Of a stretch of 64,000 nucleotides of DNA, positions 35,133 through 47,270 are shown in pieces. The position numbers and the translations under genes are program-made. Position 1 is the stretch's first letter. Every line of letters starts with the position of its first letter. The stretch comes from Lacticaseibacillus porcinae (GTDB taxonomy: Bacteria; Bacillota; Bacilli; Lactobacillales; Lactobacillaceae). The DNA lies in assembly GCF_003946305.1 (NCBI RefSeq), contig NZ_RHNS01000001.1:62001-126000 (forward strand), written 5' to 3'. The notes below the pieces were generated by a model. The model did no database searches, was not told the origin of the DNA, and worked only from the letters and a program-made list of their open reading frames with translations.

Positions 35133-38100
35133 CTAAAACAACCCGTCAAATAATGAAAGTTGGTTTTCATCAGGTAAGTGATCCAGCACATGGTTTTCCG
35201 TCATGTAGTCGATCAACGTCTTTGACACTTTGCCGCGCTTAGCCAAATCTTCTTTAGATAAGAAAGGTTTTTCTTCACGGGCAGAGACGATTTGCTTGGC
35301 AACGTTATCCCCTAAGCTTGGTACTGCGCGGAATGGCGCCAGCAAGGTGTGGTCATCGACGATCAAGAAGTCATGGGCATCAGATTTTTCAATGTCAACC
35401 ATTTGGATCTTGAAGCCGCGTTCGAGACATTCGTTGGCGATTTCCAAAATCGTTTGCAAGTTCTTTTCTTTGGTCGACGCTTCCATGCCTTTGTCAGTGA
35501 TTTCCTTGATGGCAGCTTTGACTGCTTCTTTCCCATGACTCATCGCCGCAAGATCGAAATCTTCAGCCCGCACTGAGAAGTATGAGGCGTAATAAACCAG
35601 TGGGAAGTATACTTTAAACCAAGCGATCCGCAAGCCCATTAAGTCATACGCGGCGGCATGAGCTTTCGGGAACATGTACTTGATCTTCAAACATGAATCG
35701 ATGTACCAATCTGGCACTGATTCGTTATCCCGCATGGCTTGTTGCCATTCGTCAGGGATCCCACGGCCTTTACGGACATGTTCCATGATGTTGAAAGCCA
35801 TGGAGTCATCCATCCCCCAGTGGATCAAGTCCATCATGATATTATCACGACATCCGATCACTTCTTTGATGGTAACGACTTTGTTTTGGATCAATTCTTC
35901 AGCGTTACCTAACCACACATCAGTGCCGTGAGATAAACCTGAAATCTGCAGCAATTCAGAGAAATGTTTAGGATGCGTTTCTTCAAGCATTCCCCGGACA
36001 AACCGGGTCCCAAATTCTGGAACCCCTAAAGTCCCAGTTTTTGACCCGATTTGTTCAGGCGTGACGCCTAATGCTTCAGTACTGGAAAACAGCGACATCA
36101 CCCCTGGATCATCCATGGGAATCGACTTTGGTTCGACCCCTGAAAGATCTTGCAACATGCGGATCATGGTGGGATCATCATGTCCCAGGACGTCCATTTT
36201 CAAAATGTTGTCATGAATTGAGTGGAAATCAAAGTGGGTGGTTTTCCAAGCAGCGTTTTGATCGTCTGCAGGATATTGGATCGGTGAAAAGTCGTAAATA
36301 TCCATATTCGCAGGGACAATTAAGATCCCCGCCGGGTGTTGCCCAGTAGTGCGCTTCACACCTGTGGCGCCTTTAGCCAAACGGTCGATTTCCGCACCTC
36401 GGATCATTTGCCCAGTATCGCGTTCATATGCTTTGACATAACCATAAGCGGTTTTATCAGCAACAGTGCCAATAGTCCCTGCCCGAAAGGCGTGGTCTTC
36501 ACCGAACAGCACTTTAATGTAGTTATGAGCGACTGGTTGATAGTCCCCTGAGAAGTTCAAATCGATATCAGGAACTTTATCCCCTTTAAAGCCTAAGAAG
36601 GTTTCAAAAGGAATATCTTGGCCATCTTTGACCAGTTCTGCCCCACAGTTTGGACAATCTTTATCAGGCAAATCAAAGCCTGAACCATATTCCCCTTTAG
36701 TGAAGAATTCAGAATATTGACAGTTGGGGCAGCGATAATGTGGTGGCAAAGGGTTAATTTCAGTGATTCCAGACATTGTCGCTGCAAGACTAGAACCGAC
36801 AGAACCACGAGACCCAACTAAGTAACCATCTTTGTTAGACTTTAATACCAGTTGTTGGGCGATGTTATAAATCACCGCAAACCCGTTGCCGATGATCGAC
36901 TTGAGTTCTTTATCCAACCGCGCCGACACAATTTCTGGGAGTGGATCACCATATAACTTGTGAGCGGTATCCATCACATCTTTGGTTAAGTTCTCTTTCA
37001 CCCCAGGAATATCAGGGGTGTAAAGTTCATTTTTGACTGGGGTGATGTCGCCATCGATCCAATCCGCCACCACATGGGTATTGTCCACCACGATTTGATG
37101 GGCAAGGTCATCAGGTAACCAATTGAAGGCCTCAAGCATTTCTTTAGTGGAGCGGAAATGCACATCTGGTAAGCTGTGACGGTTTAACGGGTTGGCGCCG
37201 CCTTGTGAATGGATCAAAATTTTACGATAAATCGCATCGGTTTCATCCAAATAATGCGCATCACCAGTGGCAACGACTGGTTTGTTTTGCGCCTCACCGA
37301 TTTTAATGATGTTTGAAAGGATATCTTTTAAATGCGCATCGCCTTTGACTAATTCAGCTTCTTTTAATGGTAAGTAGTTGGCTAACGGCTGGACTTCCAG
37401 GTAATCGTAGAATTCCGCTTTCTTGGCAGCTTCTGCGTAGCCTTTTTGCATCATCGCAGTGAACACTTCACCACTAGAACAAGCTGAACCGACCACTAAG
37501 CCTTCGCGCAGTTTCTGCAACCGAGAACGAGGCACCCGCGGCATCCGGTAATAAGTTTCGACGTTAGACATGGAGACTAACTTAAATAAGTTTTTCAACC
37601 CCGCTTGCGTCTTTGCCAAAATAATCGCATGACTCGGTCGACTTTGTTTCCATGCATCGCCAGCCCCAACGCGTGAGTTCAATTGATCTAACGTGGTAAT
37701 GTCATATTTTTTTGCGGCTTCTTTTTCTAAGGCGTAAAGCAAATAACCAGTCGCTTCAGAATCGGCATTGGCGCGATGGTGATTTTCCAAAGCAATTTTA
37801 TACGCTTTGGTCAAGCTGTCGAGTTTGTGATTTTTGCGTTCTGGATGCAACATCCGGGACAATTCCAAAGTGTCGACCACAGGGTTTTGAATGTCTTCTT
37901 GATTTAAGCGGCGATACCCGGCGTTGATAAAACCCACATCAAAGGTGACGTTATGCCCAACCATGATACTACCGTCACAAAATTGACGAAATTCATTTAA
38001 GACTTGGGCTTCAGGTTTTGAGCCATGCACCATGTCATCAGTGATATGGGTCAAGTTGATGGTGAATTCAGACAGTGGAAAACCTGGATCGATCAATTCT

Positions 38101-39473
38101 TCAAACTCGGCGATTACTTTGCCATCTTGCATTTTAACGGCGGCAATTTCAATGATCTTGTCATACACCGCAGACAAACCAGTGGTTTCAATATCGAAAA
38201 CAACATAGGTGTCACTAGCTAAATCACGCGGTGCATCAGCGTTATAAGCCACCGGCGTGCCATCATCAACTAAATTGACTTCAACACCATAGATCATTTT
38301 CATCCCGGCTTTACCAGCAGCAGTGTGCGCTTCAGGATAAGCTTGCAACCCGGCATGATCAGTGACGGCGATCGCTTCATGGCCCCATTTATGCGCCCGG
38401 TTCACATAATCAGAAATCGAGGTCATCCCATCCATCGTCGACATGTTGGTGTGCAAGTGCAACTCGATGCGCTTGTCACCTTCGACGTCGTCTTGAGGTA
38501 GTGGATGTTTCACTTCTTGCACATCTTGGGCCATAATGGTCAATTCGCGGGAGAAGTTATCTTCTTGGACACTGCCACGGACGCGTAGCCACATGCCTGC
38601 AGCAATGCGGTCAAACATCGCTTCATCTTCAGCGTTATTGGAGAATTTCTTGGCGATGAAACTGGAGGTGTAATCCGTCATTTTGAAAATCAAAAGTTTG
38701 CGTTTGGAGCGCAGTTCCCGCACTTCAACGTCAAAAACGTAACCTTCAACAGTCACCGAACGTTCTTCTTCAGTGATCGTAACCATTTGTTGTGGTTCAT
38801 CATTGGATTTAATACCGCGCCCCATGACAATCGGACCGCTCCCAGCGTTTGGATCAGCGGCTTGGGCTTGTTGGCGTTGTTGAACGACAGCGGCAGCTTT
38901 TTTAGCTAATTCAGCAGTTTCTTGCGCTTTTTGGGCTTTGAACGCTTCGATTTGGGCGTTGGCTTTGTCTTCGTCCACGTCAGCGTTTAAATGGAGGGTT
39001 TGAAATCCAACAGCGTGATAAGCATCTTCAAGTTTGCCAAGGCCTTGATTGATCAAAAATTGCCGGACCGGTTCATTTTCTGCCAATAGGCTGACGCGAC
39101 CATCTTCAAGTTTGGGTTCTTGTTTGGTACACAATTCGTAAACTAAGCTCGACTGGATCCCTGCATTTTTGACCACATGCGCCCAGTAACCGGACAGTAG
39201 CGCTTGATCAAAGCTAGGATTGGCAGCTTGAATTGACAACCCCACGGACGCAATGTCTTTAAATGCGGCTTGTAGATGTTGCTCAAATGGTGTATACACC
39301 GCAACCGGTAAAATCGTCGGCACTGCGATCGTAAAATGATAGTGTTTGGATTTGGTATGCACGGCCACTTGTTGAATCTCAGCTTCTGAAAAGCCAGGAT
39401 AGTTGGCGAGATCTTGAGGAAGTTGCAGTTGTTCCAGCAACTTCGCGAACATTTCGTGTTTGGATAAAGCCAA
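35133..39473 (-). CDS. polC: DNA polymerase III alpha subunit, PolC type
   Basis: Replicative polymerase of Firmicutes, about 1446 residues. Order: N-terminal domain, OB fold ([20 protein letters not shown]), PHP domain ([14 protein letters not shown]) interrupted by the proofreading exonuclease ([19 protein letters not shown]), then the palm and fingers with [14 protein letters not shown], and a zinc-binding [16 protein letters not shown] pair. I start at a TTG at 39473, seven bases after AAAGGTGG, giving [15 protein letters not shown], the family start. The in-frame ATG at 39518 coincides with the predicted transcript start and adds an untypical extension. A terminator and a promoter separate it from proS. 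Confidence 0.96.
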   Translation of the reverse strand: MALSKHEMFAKLLEQLQLPQDLANYPGFSEAEIQQVAVHTKSKHYHFTIAVPTILPVAVYTPFEQHLQAAFKDIASVGLSIQAANPSFDQALLSGYWAHVVKNAGIQSSLVYELCTKQEPKLEDGRVSLLAENEPVRQFLINQGLGKLEDAYHAVGFQTLHLNADVDEDKANAQIEAFKAQKAQETAELAKKAAAVVQQRQQAQAADPNAGSGPIVMGRGIKSNDEPQQMVTITEEERSVTVEGYVFDVEVRELRSKRKLLIFKMTDYTSSFIAKKFSNNAEDEAMFDRIAAGMWLRVRGSVQEDNFSRELTIMAQDVQEVKHPLPQDDVEGDKRIELHLHTNMSTMDGMTSISDYVNRAHKWGHEAIAVTDHAGLQAYPEAHTAAGKAGMKMIYGVEVNLVDDGTPVAYNADAPRDLASDTYVVFDIETTGLSAVYDKIIEIAAVKMQDGKVIAEFEELIDPGFPLSEFTINLTHITDDMVHGSKPEAQVLNEFRQFCDGSIMVGHNVTFDVGFINAGYRRLNQEDIQNPVVDTLELSRMLHPERKNHKLDSLTKAYKIALENHHRANADSEATGYLLYALEKEAAKKYDITTLDQLNSRVGAGDAWKQSRPSHAIILAKTQAGLKNLFKLVSMSNVETYYRMPRVPRSRLQKLREGLVVGSACSSGEVFTAMMQKGYAEAAKKAEFYDYLEVQPLANYLPLKEAELVKGDAHLKDILSNIIKIGEAQNKPVVATGDAHYLDETDAIYRKILIHSQGGANPLNRHSLPDVHFRSTKEMLEAFNWLPDDLAHQIVVDNTHVVADWIDGDITPVKNELYTPDIPGVKENLTKDVMDTAHKLYGDPLPEIVSARLDKELKSIIGNGFAVIYNIAQQLVLKSNKDGYLVGSRGSVGSSLAATMSGITEINPLPPHYRCPNCQYSEFFTKGEYGSGFDLPDKDCPNCGAELVKDGQDIPFETFLGFKGDKVPDIDLNFSGDYQPVAHNYIKVLFGEDHAFRAGTIGTVADKTAYGYVKAYERDTGQMIRGAEIDRLAKGATGVKRTTGQHPAGILIVPANMDIYDFSPIQYPADDQNAAWKTTHFDFHSIHDNILKMDVLGHDDPTMIRMLQDLSGVEPKSIPMDDPGVMSLFSSTEALGVTPEQIGSKTGTLGVPEFGTRFVRGMLEETHPKHFSELLQISGLSHGTDVWLGNAEELIQNKVVTIKEVIGCRDNIMMDLIHWGMDDSMAFNIMEHVRKGRGIPDEWQQAMRDNESVPDWYIDSCLKIKYMFPKAHAAAYDLMGLRIAWFKVYFPLVYYASYFSVRAEDFDLAAMSHGKEAVKAAIKEITDKGMEASTKEKNLQTILEIANECLERGFKIQMVDIEKSDAHDFLIVDDHTLLAPFRAVPSLGDNVAKQIVSAREEKPFLSKEDLAKRGKVSKTLIDYMTENHVLDHLPDENQLSLFDGLF

Positions 39474-39524
39474 AAAACGGCCACCTTTCTTCTGCGACTG
39501 CGCGCAGAATTTTGTCATGCATCT

Positions 39525-39553
39525 AGCTTAACTGTTTTTCTTGCTGGTCACAA
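39525..39553 (-). promoter_or_regulatory. Promoter of polC
   Basis: On the minus strand TTGTGA (39548-39553) and TAAGCT (39525-39530) are 17 bases apart. The start is expected at about 39518. Confidence 0.5.
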
Positions 39554-39610
39554 GCAGTGATGACAACTGAAGTTTATGCGTATCTTGTGAACAAACTGCT
39601 GAAACCAACA

Positions 39611-39636
39611 AAAAAGCAGCACGTCTTTCGCGCTGC
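39611..39636 (-). terminator. Terminator after proS
   Basis: An 8-bp stem (39616-39623 with 39629-39636, one G-U) with a five-base loop is followed by TTTTTT on the minus strand. Confidence 0.82.
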
Positions 39637-39653
39637 CTTTTCAATCAGTTTTA

Positions 39654-41378
<1,725 letters not shown>

Positions 41379-41392
41379 TTATGTTTGCCAGT

Positions 41393-42634
41393 TTAGAACT
41401 GGCGCAAAATATCATTGATCGTCACTGCCACTAACAACAGCACCATCAAGCCAGCACCGATCATCGTGACGATGCCTTCTTTGTCGCGAGATAGCGGCTT
41501 GCGGCGAATGATCTCCACGAGGTTCAACAAGATCTTCCCACCATCTAACACTGGGATCGGGATCAAGTTCATGATCCCGAGGTTCAACGACAAGTACGCT
41601 AAGAAAAATACCAGGGAGTTGATCCCACCAGCAGCCGCTGAGCTGGTCATGGTGTAAATACCGACTGGACCAGCCAACTTATTTAATGAGAAGTGGCCGG
41701 TGACTAAGGACTTCAATACGGTTAAAATCCGCGTCGCCAGCGACCAACTTTGGGTAAAGCCATAAGGAATGGCCGCGCCAGCAGACTTATCCATGTAAGT
41801 GGTGACGCCGATCAAGCCTTTTTTCGTGGGGGTGATAGCTAAGGTTTTGGTTGTGCCTTGTTGCTTGGCAACGACTTTAAGGGTCTCCCCTTTGTGTTTG
41901 GTGACTGCGGTTTGCAAATCTTCAAAGCTTGAGATCTTGGTATTATCGATCGATTGAATGTGCGCACCACTGACTAATCCAGCTTTATCTGCAGGCGATC
42001 CTGCTTGCACATCGCCGATGCGGTTGGAATTAAGTTGTGGCACCCCAGCTAAGAAGCCGACGATGATAAAGGCGATGATCGCAAGAATAAAGTTATTCAT
42101 CGGACCAGCGAAGTTCACCAACAGTCGCTTCAACACTGGGGCATTTTGAAATTGGACATCGTTTGGCGCGATCACCACTTCAGTCCCATCTGCTTCAATG
42201 ATGGTGGCATCATGGTCAACTGACCAAGTTTTAAGTTCCGCATCGTTGCCATATTCGAAACCTGAAATGGTCAGTGCCTCACGCAAATCTAAATGATCGA
42301 CTTGTACGGCGATCCCACCTGATAACGTGACTTTGCTGGAGGTGTTGATGCGAGTGACCACACCATCATCATTCAACGTCAAGGTCAACTGGGTGCCAGG
42401 TTTGATGTCGTCTTCTTCATCTTGCCAGCCCGCCATGCGGACATAGCCGCCTAACGGCAATAAACGTAGTGTATAAGTCGTGTTGTGTTTGCGCCAAGCC
42501 ACAAGCTTTGGCCCCATGCCAATGGAAAATTCCCGCACTAAAATCCCTGAGCGTTTGGCAAACCAGTAATGCCCAAATTCATGGACTAACACTAAAATAA
42601 CGAAAACAACGATAAACGCTAGGATGGTCGTCAT
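41393..42634 (-). CDS. rseP: Site-2 intramembrane metalloprotease RseP (Eep)
   Basis: Zinc protease of the membrane that cleaves signal peptides, pheromone precursors and anti-sigma factors. The 413 residues have HEFGH at residues 18-22 in the first membrane segment, a PDZ domain (residues about 205-275, GSPADKAGLVSGAHIQSID), and the second active-site motif PVLDGGKILL before the last segments. Of two adjacent ATGs I take the second, which is better spaced from GGAGG. It lies between cdsA and proS. Confidence 0.94.
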   Translation of the reverse strand: MTTILAFIVVFVILVLVHEFGHYWFAKRSGILVREFSIGMGPKLVAWRKHNTTYTLRLLPLGGYVRMAGWQDEEDDIKPGTQLTLTLNDDGVVTRINTSSKVTLSGGIAVQVDHLDLREALTISGFEYGNDAELKTWSVDHDATIIEADGTEVVIAPNDVQFQNAPVLKRLLVNFAGPMNNFILAIIAFIIVGFLAGVPQLNSNRIGDVQAGSPADKAGLVSGAHIQSIDNTKISSFEDLQTAVTKHKGETLKVVAKQQGTTKTLAITPTKKGLIGVTTYMDKSAGAAIPYGFTQSWSLATRILTVLKSLVTGHFSLNKLAGPVGIYTMTSSAAAGGINSLVFFLAYLSLNLGIMNLIPIPVLDGGKILLNLVEIIRRKPLSRDKEGIVTMIGAGLMVLLLVAVTINDILRQF

Positions 42635-42646
42635 CATGGCCTCCTT

Positions 42647-43435
42647 TTAAACAATCCCCAATAAATGTAACATTGGGAACACCAGTAACATCGAATCAAA
42701 GCGATCTAAGATGCCGCCATGACCTGGTAAGATCTTGCCAGAATCTTTGACACCGTAATATCGCTTCAAAGCGGATTCAACAAGATCGCCGAGTTGTCCA
42801 ACCACTGATAAGAACAAGGCAATCGCCATCATCGTCCAGAACCCATAAAATTGTGGGAAGAAATGTAAGTAAATCGCCGCAAAAATCAACGCAACAACGT
42901 TACCGCCGATCGAGCCTTCCCAAGTTTTATTAGGAGAGATTGCCGGCCACAGTTTATGTTTCCCGATTTTGCGGCCGACCATATATGCCCCAGAATCAGT
43001 GAGCCACACGATCAACATCGCAAATAACAAGGTATCCAATCCAGCACCATTGCGGACGGTGATCAAATTGTGAAAACCAGTCCCAATGTAAAACATGGCC
43101 AAAGTTGACACTGACACATCATCAAAGCTGGTGTGGTTTTTGGTGGCAACAGTCACTAACAACAAGCAGGCAACTGCTAAGTAGATCAAATCTAAACGGT
43201 TGAGGTGCGCTGGTAACCACTTGAAGTAGCTATCAGGAAATACCACTAACAACACGCCAAGACCGGCAAATAAAAAGTCTGCTGACATGATGATGCGCTT
43301 GCGCATAATGAACACTTCAGACATCGCAACCAGCGCTAAGGCAGCAGCGGCAATTTCGATCCAAATGCCACCAGCCACTAAAATTGGGATAAAAATGATC
43401 AGCGCGACAACCGCGGTGATAACACGTTGTTTCAT
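42647..43435 (-). CDS. cdsA: Phosphatidate cytidylyltransferase
   Basis: Integral membrane enzyme making CDP-diacylglycerol for phospholipid synthesis. The 262 residues have about eight hydrophobic segments and the CDS signature near the C-terminus (SALKRYYGVKDSGKILPGHGGILDRFDSM, given here from SAL at about 219 to DSM at about 247). GGAGGAG precedes the ATG at 43435. It follows uppS and precedes rseP by 10 bases. Confidence 0.95.
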   Translation of the reverse strand: MKQRVITAVVALIIFIPILVAGGIWIEIAAAALALVAMSEVFIMRKRIIMSADFLFAGLGVLLVVFPDSYFKWLPAHLNRLDLIYLAVACLLLVTVATKNHTSFDDVSVSTLAMFYIGTGFHNLITVRNGAGLDTLLFAMLIVWLTDSGAYMVGRKIGKHKLWPAISPNKTWEGSIGGNVVALIFAAIYLHFFPQFYGFWTMMAIALFLSVVGQLGDLVESALKRYYGVKDSGKILPGHGGILDRFDSMLLVFPMLHLLGIV

Positions 43436-43475
43436 AAATCAAACTCCTCCATTGATCCATCACAGATCTTGGTTT

Positions 43476-44222
43476 TTATTTGGACAAACCACCAAATCGG
43501 CGATCACGACTTTGATAGTCAGCGATGGCTTGTTTTAATGTCGCTTCCGTAAAGTCTGGCCACAGCGTATCGGTAAAGACCATTTCCGAATATGCCAATT
43601 GCCATAACAAGAAATTGGAGATCCGTTCTTCGCCACTGGTGCGGATCAGCAAATCAGGATCAGCGAGTTTGCCAAGTCCTGCAGTCATCAAATGTGAGCT
43701 AACTGTCTCAGCTGTGATTTCAGCAGGATCGATATGACCGGCTTGCGCTAAGGTGGCAACTTGTTGGAAGGCCTGCACAATTTCATCGCGTCCACCGTAG
43801 TTCAATGCAAAGTTTAAGATCAACCCGGTGTTTTGTGCAGTGTCCGCCACCGCGTCTGCAGCGGCTTTGCGGGTATGCGCTGGCAAAGCGTCGAGTTCGC
43901 CCATCACGCGGACTTGGACATTTTCTTTGATCAACTCAGGCACGAAGGTATTGAAGAAGTCGACTGGCAACTTCATCAAATAGTTCACTTCACTGTCTGG
44001 GCGTTTCCAGTTTTCCGTGGAAAAAGCATACAACGTCAACACTTTGACGCCGAGATGACTGGCTGCTTTGGTAATGGTTTTGACCACTTCCATGCCTTGT
44101 TTGTGACCAGCGATCCGCGGCAAGAAACGTTTTTTGGCCCAGCGACCATTGCCATCCATGATGATGGCGACATGTTGTGGGATCCGCGCGGGATCAAGTT
44201 CTGGCAGATTTTGTTTTGCCAA
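43476..44222 (-). CDS. uppS: Isoprenyl transferase (undecaprenyl diphosphate synthase)
   Basis: Cis-prenyltransferase making undecaprenyl diphosphate, the lipid carrier of cell-wall synthesis. The 248 residues have HVAIIMDGNGRWAKKR with catalytic D23, the FSTENWKRPDSEV segment and the C-terminal DLLIRTSGEERISNF and LWPDFTE motifs. The start is a TTG at 44222, ten bases after GGAGG. It is the first gene of uppS-cdsA-rseP-proS. In most Firmicutes frr lies directly upstream; here about 950 bases separate them. Confidence 0.96.
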   Translation of the reverse strand: MAKQNLPELDPARIPQHVAIIMDGNGRWAKKRFLPRIAGHKQGMEVVKTITKAASHLGVKVLTLYAFSTENWKRPDSEVNYLMKLPVDFFNTFVPELIKENVQVRVMGELDALPAHTRKAAADAVADTAQNTGLILNFALNYGGRDEIVQAFQQVATLAQAGHIDPAEITAETVSSHLMTAGLGKLADPDLLIRTSGEERISNFLLWQLAYSEMVFTDTLWPDFTEATLKQAIADYQSRDRRFGGLSK

Positions 44223-44339
44223 CAGGTGAATGCCTCCTTATTCGGCGATACATACTCATTGATTGTAGCAGAAAAACCCCGCCGCTTGTAGCTTCCAGCC
44301 AAAAATTACTGGTGATGTCGCAGACTTAAGCAAAAGAAA

Positions 44340-44366
44340 AACGGTTCGGAACGATTCCCAACCGTT
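44340..44366 (-). terminator. Terminator overlapping the small membrane gene stop
   Basis: A long hairpin (AACGGTT at 44340-44346 with AACCGTT at 44360-44366, plus inner GGAA/TTCC) is followed by TTTC on the minus strand and includes the stop codon of the 51-aa gene. Confidence 0.7.
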
Positions 44367-44520
44367 AATGCACTGCCATCAGTAACCCTAATGCCACAAA
44401 CGCAACGCCAAAGCCGATTTGCACAAAGCGTAACTTTGATTTGGCAAACTTCCCGCGGGTGCTGGTGCCTAACAAAAATGCACCGATCGCAAGCGCGGCA
44501 ATTTCAATAATGTCTGTCAT
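44365..44520 (-). CDS. Small membrane protein (51 aa)
   Basis: Begins MTDIIEIAALAIGAFLLGTS, then a basic TRGKFAKSKLRF turn, then a second hydrophobic segment ending ALGLLMAVH. It is thus a two-helix hairpin in the membrane with a short cytosolic or external loop. The ATG at 44520 has a GAGGGT ribosome site; the longer frame upstream has none. It has a terminator overlapping its stop. I do not recognise a family. Confidence 0.7.
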   Translation of the reverse strand: MTDIIEIAALAIGAFLLGTSTRGKFAKSKLRFVQIGFGVAFVALGLLMAVH

Positions 44521-44630
44521 GTTGACCCTCTTTTCGTTGAAGGCAATTATCCGCTTTCTTAAACAGTCAGTCAAGCAAGCTTACCGGAAGGTCACTGTTG
44601 GATAGGTTTGAATTTAATAACTAAAGGTAC

Positions 44631-44659
44631 TTGATATTAGCGAATGAAGGCGTTATCAT
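44631..44659 (+). promoter_or_regulatory. Promoter of the candidate RNA at 44.7-45.1 kb
   Basis: TTGATA (44631-44636) and TATCAT (44654-44659) are exactly 17 bases apart on the plus strand. Confidence 0.65.
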
Positions 44660-44665
44660 CATATC

Positions 44666-45088
44666 GAATTCTATGAGGAGTGAGTGACTTAGCGCAGGTC
44701 ACCCGTACCACTTCGCGACAGGCGGAAGAGCCTGCTAAACAATCTAAGATTAGTTCCGGTAAGAAACTAAGGAGACTAGCCCGCAGTATCTGGGCGTACA
44801 GTTCAGCTCTGCTGGATCTCCTGTTTCAAAGTGCCGGCATTAAAGGGTCCCGCCGTGTGGACTCAAACCAGTTAGAGCCGGGTGTGTTATCTCTATGGTG
44901 ACATGGGAAGCAAGGCGACGTCTGTTTGCCAACGGCAGTGCAAAGCCTATTAGCGACCAATGTGGTACGGCCACCCGTGACCCCAAGGCCCGCAGCAACG
45001 TCCTTGAAATGCTTGATACTGTAGACACGTAATTGAATGGGCTAAACGCCGCAGATCCACGAAGCAGCATGTTGTGTCGTGGATTTGT
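44666..45088 (+). ncRNA. Candidate structured RNA of about 420 nt
   Basis: No protein gene is supported here. The plus strand has a good promoter and a long-range helix: 44697-44702 pairs with 44977-44982, and 44703-44711 with 44962-44970, a 15-bp match broken only by a six-base bulge. Local hairpins occur inside, such as CAGGC-GGAAGA-GCCTG and GCCC...GGGC. It ends at a 10-bp hairpin (45053-45062 with 45077-45086) and a weak T tract. No resemblance to RNase P RNA, tmRNA, 6S or SRP RNA was found from memory. The ends are estimates. Confidence 0.55.
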
Positions 45089-45122
45089 TGTGCCTTCAGT
45101 TCCCTCGCCTGTTCGACGCGAC

Positions 45123-45154
45123 AAAAAAATGACTCACGCGATCGCATGAGTCAT
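45123..45154 (-). terminator. Terminator of frr
   Basis: ATGACTCA (45129-45136) pairs with TGAGTCAT (45147-45154), with further inner pairing, and seven T residues follow on the minus strand. Confidence 0.9.
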
Positions 45155-45168
45155 CTTCAACGAAAGCC

Positions 45169-45726
45169 TTAGCCTTCAGTGATTTCTTTTTCTTTGTCAC
45201 GAGCGATTTGTTCGATGTTTTTAGCGGCATCGTCGATCACTTTTTGAATGTCTTTTTCAAAGCGATGCAAATCGTCTTCAGTAATGTCGCCAGCCTTTTC
45301 TTGCTTTTTAAGCTTGTCTAAGGCATCACGGCGTACGTTACGAGTCGCGATCTTCGCTTCTTCTTCGTACTTGCCGACTTCTTTGGCGAGTTCTTGACGG
45401 CGTTCCCCAGTGAGTTGTGGGATCACCAAACGGATGGTACTCCCGTCGTTAGCTGGGTTGATGCCGAGATCAGACATGTTGATGGCCGCTTCGATGTCTT
45501 TTAAAATCGACTTATCATAAGGGGTGACCATTAACACGCGTGGTTCTGGAATAGTGATGGCAGCCATTTGGTTCAATGGGGTCATCACGCCGTAATATTC
45601 CACTTCAATGCGGTTCAATAAACCAGCGTTAGCGCGGCCAGCACGGATGCCACCGAGTTCGCGTTGCAACGCTTCGGCAGACTTTTGCATGTTCGCTTTG
45701 GCAGCTTCAATAATTTCATTAGCCAA
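45169..45726 (-). CDS. frr: Ribosome recycling factor
   Basis: Splits post-termination ribosomes together with EF-G. The 185-residue protein has the two-domain RRF pattern: [35 protein letters not shown], and the C-terminal three-helix-bundle segment [20 protein letters not shown]. The start is TTG at 45726, nine bases after GGAGG. It lies two bases after pyrH, the standard neighbour, and ends in a strong terminator. Confidence 0.96.
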   Translation of the reverse strand: MANEIIEAAKANMQKSAEALQRELGGIRAGRANAGLLNRIEVEYYGVMTPLNQMAAITIPEPRVLMVTPYDKSILKDIEAAINMSDLGINPANDGSTIRLVIPQLTGERRQELAKEVGKYEEEAKIATRNVRRDALDKLKKQEKAGDITEDDLHRFEKDIQKVIDDAAKNIEQIARDKEKEITEG

Positions 45727-45728
45727 AA

Positions 45729-46448
45729 TTATTTACCTCCTCGAATCGTAGTCCCAATGTTTTCGCCTTCAACGACGCGACGAATGTTGTCAGCTTCGTT
45801 CAAGTTGAACACAACTAACGGAATGTCATTGTCCATCGACAACGTGCTTGCCGTCGAATCCATGACGTTCAAGCCTTTGTTGATGATGTCCAAATGTGTC
45901 AGGGAATCAAACTTAGTGGCAGTTTCGACTTTGTTAGGGTCAGCATCATAGACGCCATCCACACCGTTTTTCGCCATTAAAATCACGTCAGCATTGATTT
46001 CAGCAGCACGCAATGCGGCAGTGGTGTCAGTGGAGAAGTATGGGTTCCCAGTCCCGCCAGCGAAAATAACGACGCGACCTTTTTCAAGGTGACGCACAGC
46101 CTTCCGCCGAATATAGGGTTCAGCGATTTGACGCATTTCGATGGAAGTTTGGACGCGAGTCGGCACACCGATATTTTCAAGGCTGTCTTGTAAAGCTAAG
46201 CCGTTCATGACCGTCGCTAACATCCCCATGTAATCAGCTTGGGCACGTTCCATGCCCATTTCCGCACCGGTTTCACCGCGCCAAACGTTACCGCCGCCGC
46301 AGACGATGGCGATTTCCACACCGAGATCATGAACTGCTTTGATCTCCTTGGCGATATCTGCGATCACTGGTGGCTTAATGCCAAACCCAGCTTCTCCTGC
46401 AAGTGCTTCGCCACTCACTTTGAGGACGATTCGTTTATATTTAACCAT
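45729..46448 (-). CDS. pyrH: Uridylate kinase
   Basis: Hexameric UMP kinase of the amino-acid-kinase fold, making UDP. The 239 residues have [20 protein letters not shown], the GGGNVWRG motif, [13 protein letters not shown] and [15 protein letters not shown] start at the ATG at 46448 (MVKYKRIVL); a GTG two codons earlier is too close to the AAGGG ribosome site. It lies upstream of frr; usually tsf precedes it directly, but here an RNase H gene lies between. Confidence 0.95.
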   Translation of the reverse strand: MVKYKRIVLKVSGEALAGEAGFGIKPPVIADIAKEIKAVHDLGVEIAIVCGGGNVWRGETGAEMGMERAQADYMGMLATVMNGLALQDSLENIGVPTRVQTSIEMRQIAEPYIRRKAVRHLEKGRVVIFAGGTGNPYFSTDTTAALRAAEINADVILMAKNGVDGVYDADPNKVETATKFDSLTHLDIINKGLNVMDSTASTLSMDNDIPLVVFNLNEADNIRRVVEGENIGTTIRGGK

Positions 46449-46519
46449 TGTCACGATTCCCTTCGTATTTACTGATAATAGTTTACCATAATATTCGCGT
46501 TAGCGCGCGATGAACCCAT

Positions 46520-47215
46520 CTATCGCAAGCCCAAAGTTTTTTTGACCAACAAATCGACTTCAATATTGCGATCGATCGGATGGGCCGCGTCATGTGAATG
46601 CACTTTATAAAAATCTAAATCAATCGCACCAGCTTGCGCCAAAATAAACTTGCGATAGGCAATCGCGGCTTTTGATTTGGCTTGCCAATGTCCCAGTGCC
46701 CATTCATGCACCCCTAAATAATCAGCATAAATCGACAAACGTTTGCATCCATGTTCCTTTGCCCATACGATCGCCGCTTTAACAGCAGTCACTTCGCCGA
46801 TCACTTGATGAGAATCATCGTTAGGATCTGCAGGCAATGCCTTGGCCAGATGACGTGTTTGCACTTGATCGTCAACATTTGTGATCATCACCACACCATA
46901 TGCATATTGCTTAGTGGTTTTATTGTACGAGCCATCAGTAAAGGCAATCGCTTCATCAGATCGCAACCGCGCGATATGCGCATTAATGGTCCCATTATCG
47001 CTGACAACAGTATAACCAAGATTAGATTGCGCTGGTTTGATTGCAGTCGTCGCATTCACCGCTTGCCCGCCCATAAAAGCTTGGGCGTCAGCTTCAGTGG
47101 TAAAACTCTTATATTGGGCGCCAGAAAACCCTGATACTTGCTTTTTAGCAGCATCCCAACTGCGATAGATCCCAGTTTTGCGACCTGCACGCACCGCATA
47201 ATATTTGCTTGCCAT
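46520..47215 (-). CDS. rnhA: Ribonuclease H with N-terminal hybrid-binding domain
   Basis: Cleaves the RNA strand of RNA-DNA hybrids. The N-terminal hybrid-binding (viroplasmin-like) domain reads KYYAVRAGRKTGIYRSWDAA and QYKSFTTEADAQAFM. The RNase H domain has the catalytic set D94 (AFTDGSYN), E141 (VIGEVTAV), D165 (IYADYLG) and, near the end, D221 (NIEVDLL). Length 231. The ATG at 47215 follows GGAGGGG. It sits between tsf and pyrH in the translation cluster but after the tsf terminator, so it probably has separate expression. Confidence 0.9.
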   Translation of the reverse strand: MASKYYAVRAGRKTGIYRSWDAAKKQVSGFSGAQYKSFTTEADAQAFMGGQAVNATTAIKPAQSNLGYTVVSDNGTINAHIARLRSDEAIAFTDGSYNKTTKQYAYGVVMITNVDDQVQTRHLAKALPADPNDDSHQVIGEVTAVKAAIVWAKEHGCKRLSIYADYLGVHEWALGHWQAKSKAAIAYRKFILAQAGAIDLDFYKVHSHDAAHPIDRNIEVDLLVKKTLGLR

Positions 47216-47229
47216 AAGTCCCCTCCTAC

Positions 47230-47255
47230 AAAAAAAGCGCCGCAACTGCGACGCT
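47230..47255 (-). terminator. Terminator of tsf
   Basis: A 9-bp stem (47236-47244 with 47247-47255, one G-U on the minus strand) is followed by at least six T residues. Confidence 0.85.
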
Positions 47256-47270
47256 TTTAGAGAAATCAGA

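Noticed and set aside
44666-45088. RNase P RNA or tmRNA at the second RNA candidate
   Set aside because: The same hallmark sequences are absent. The long-range helix does not match P4 or the tmRNA acceptor.
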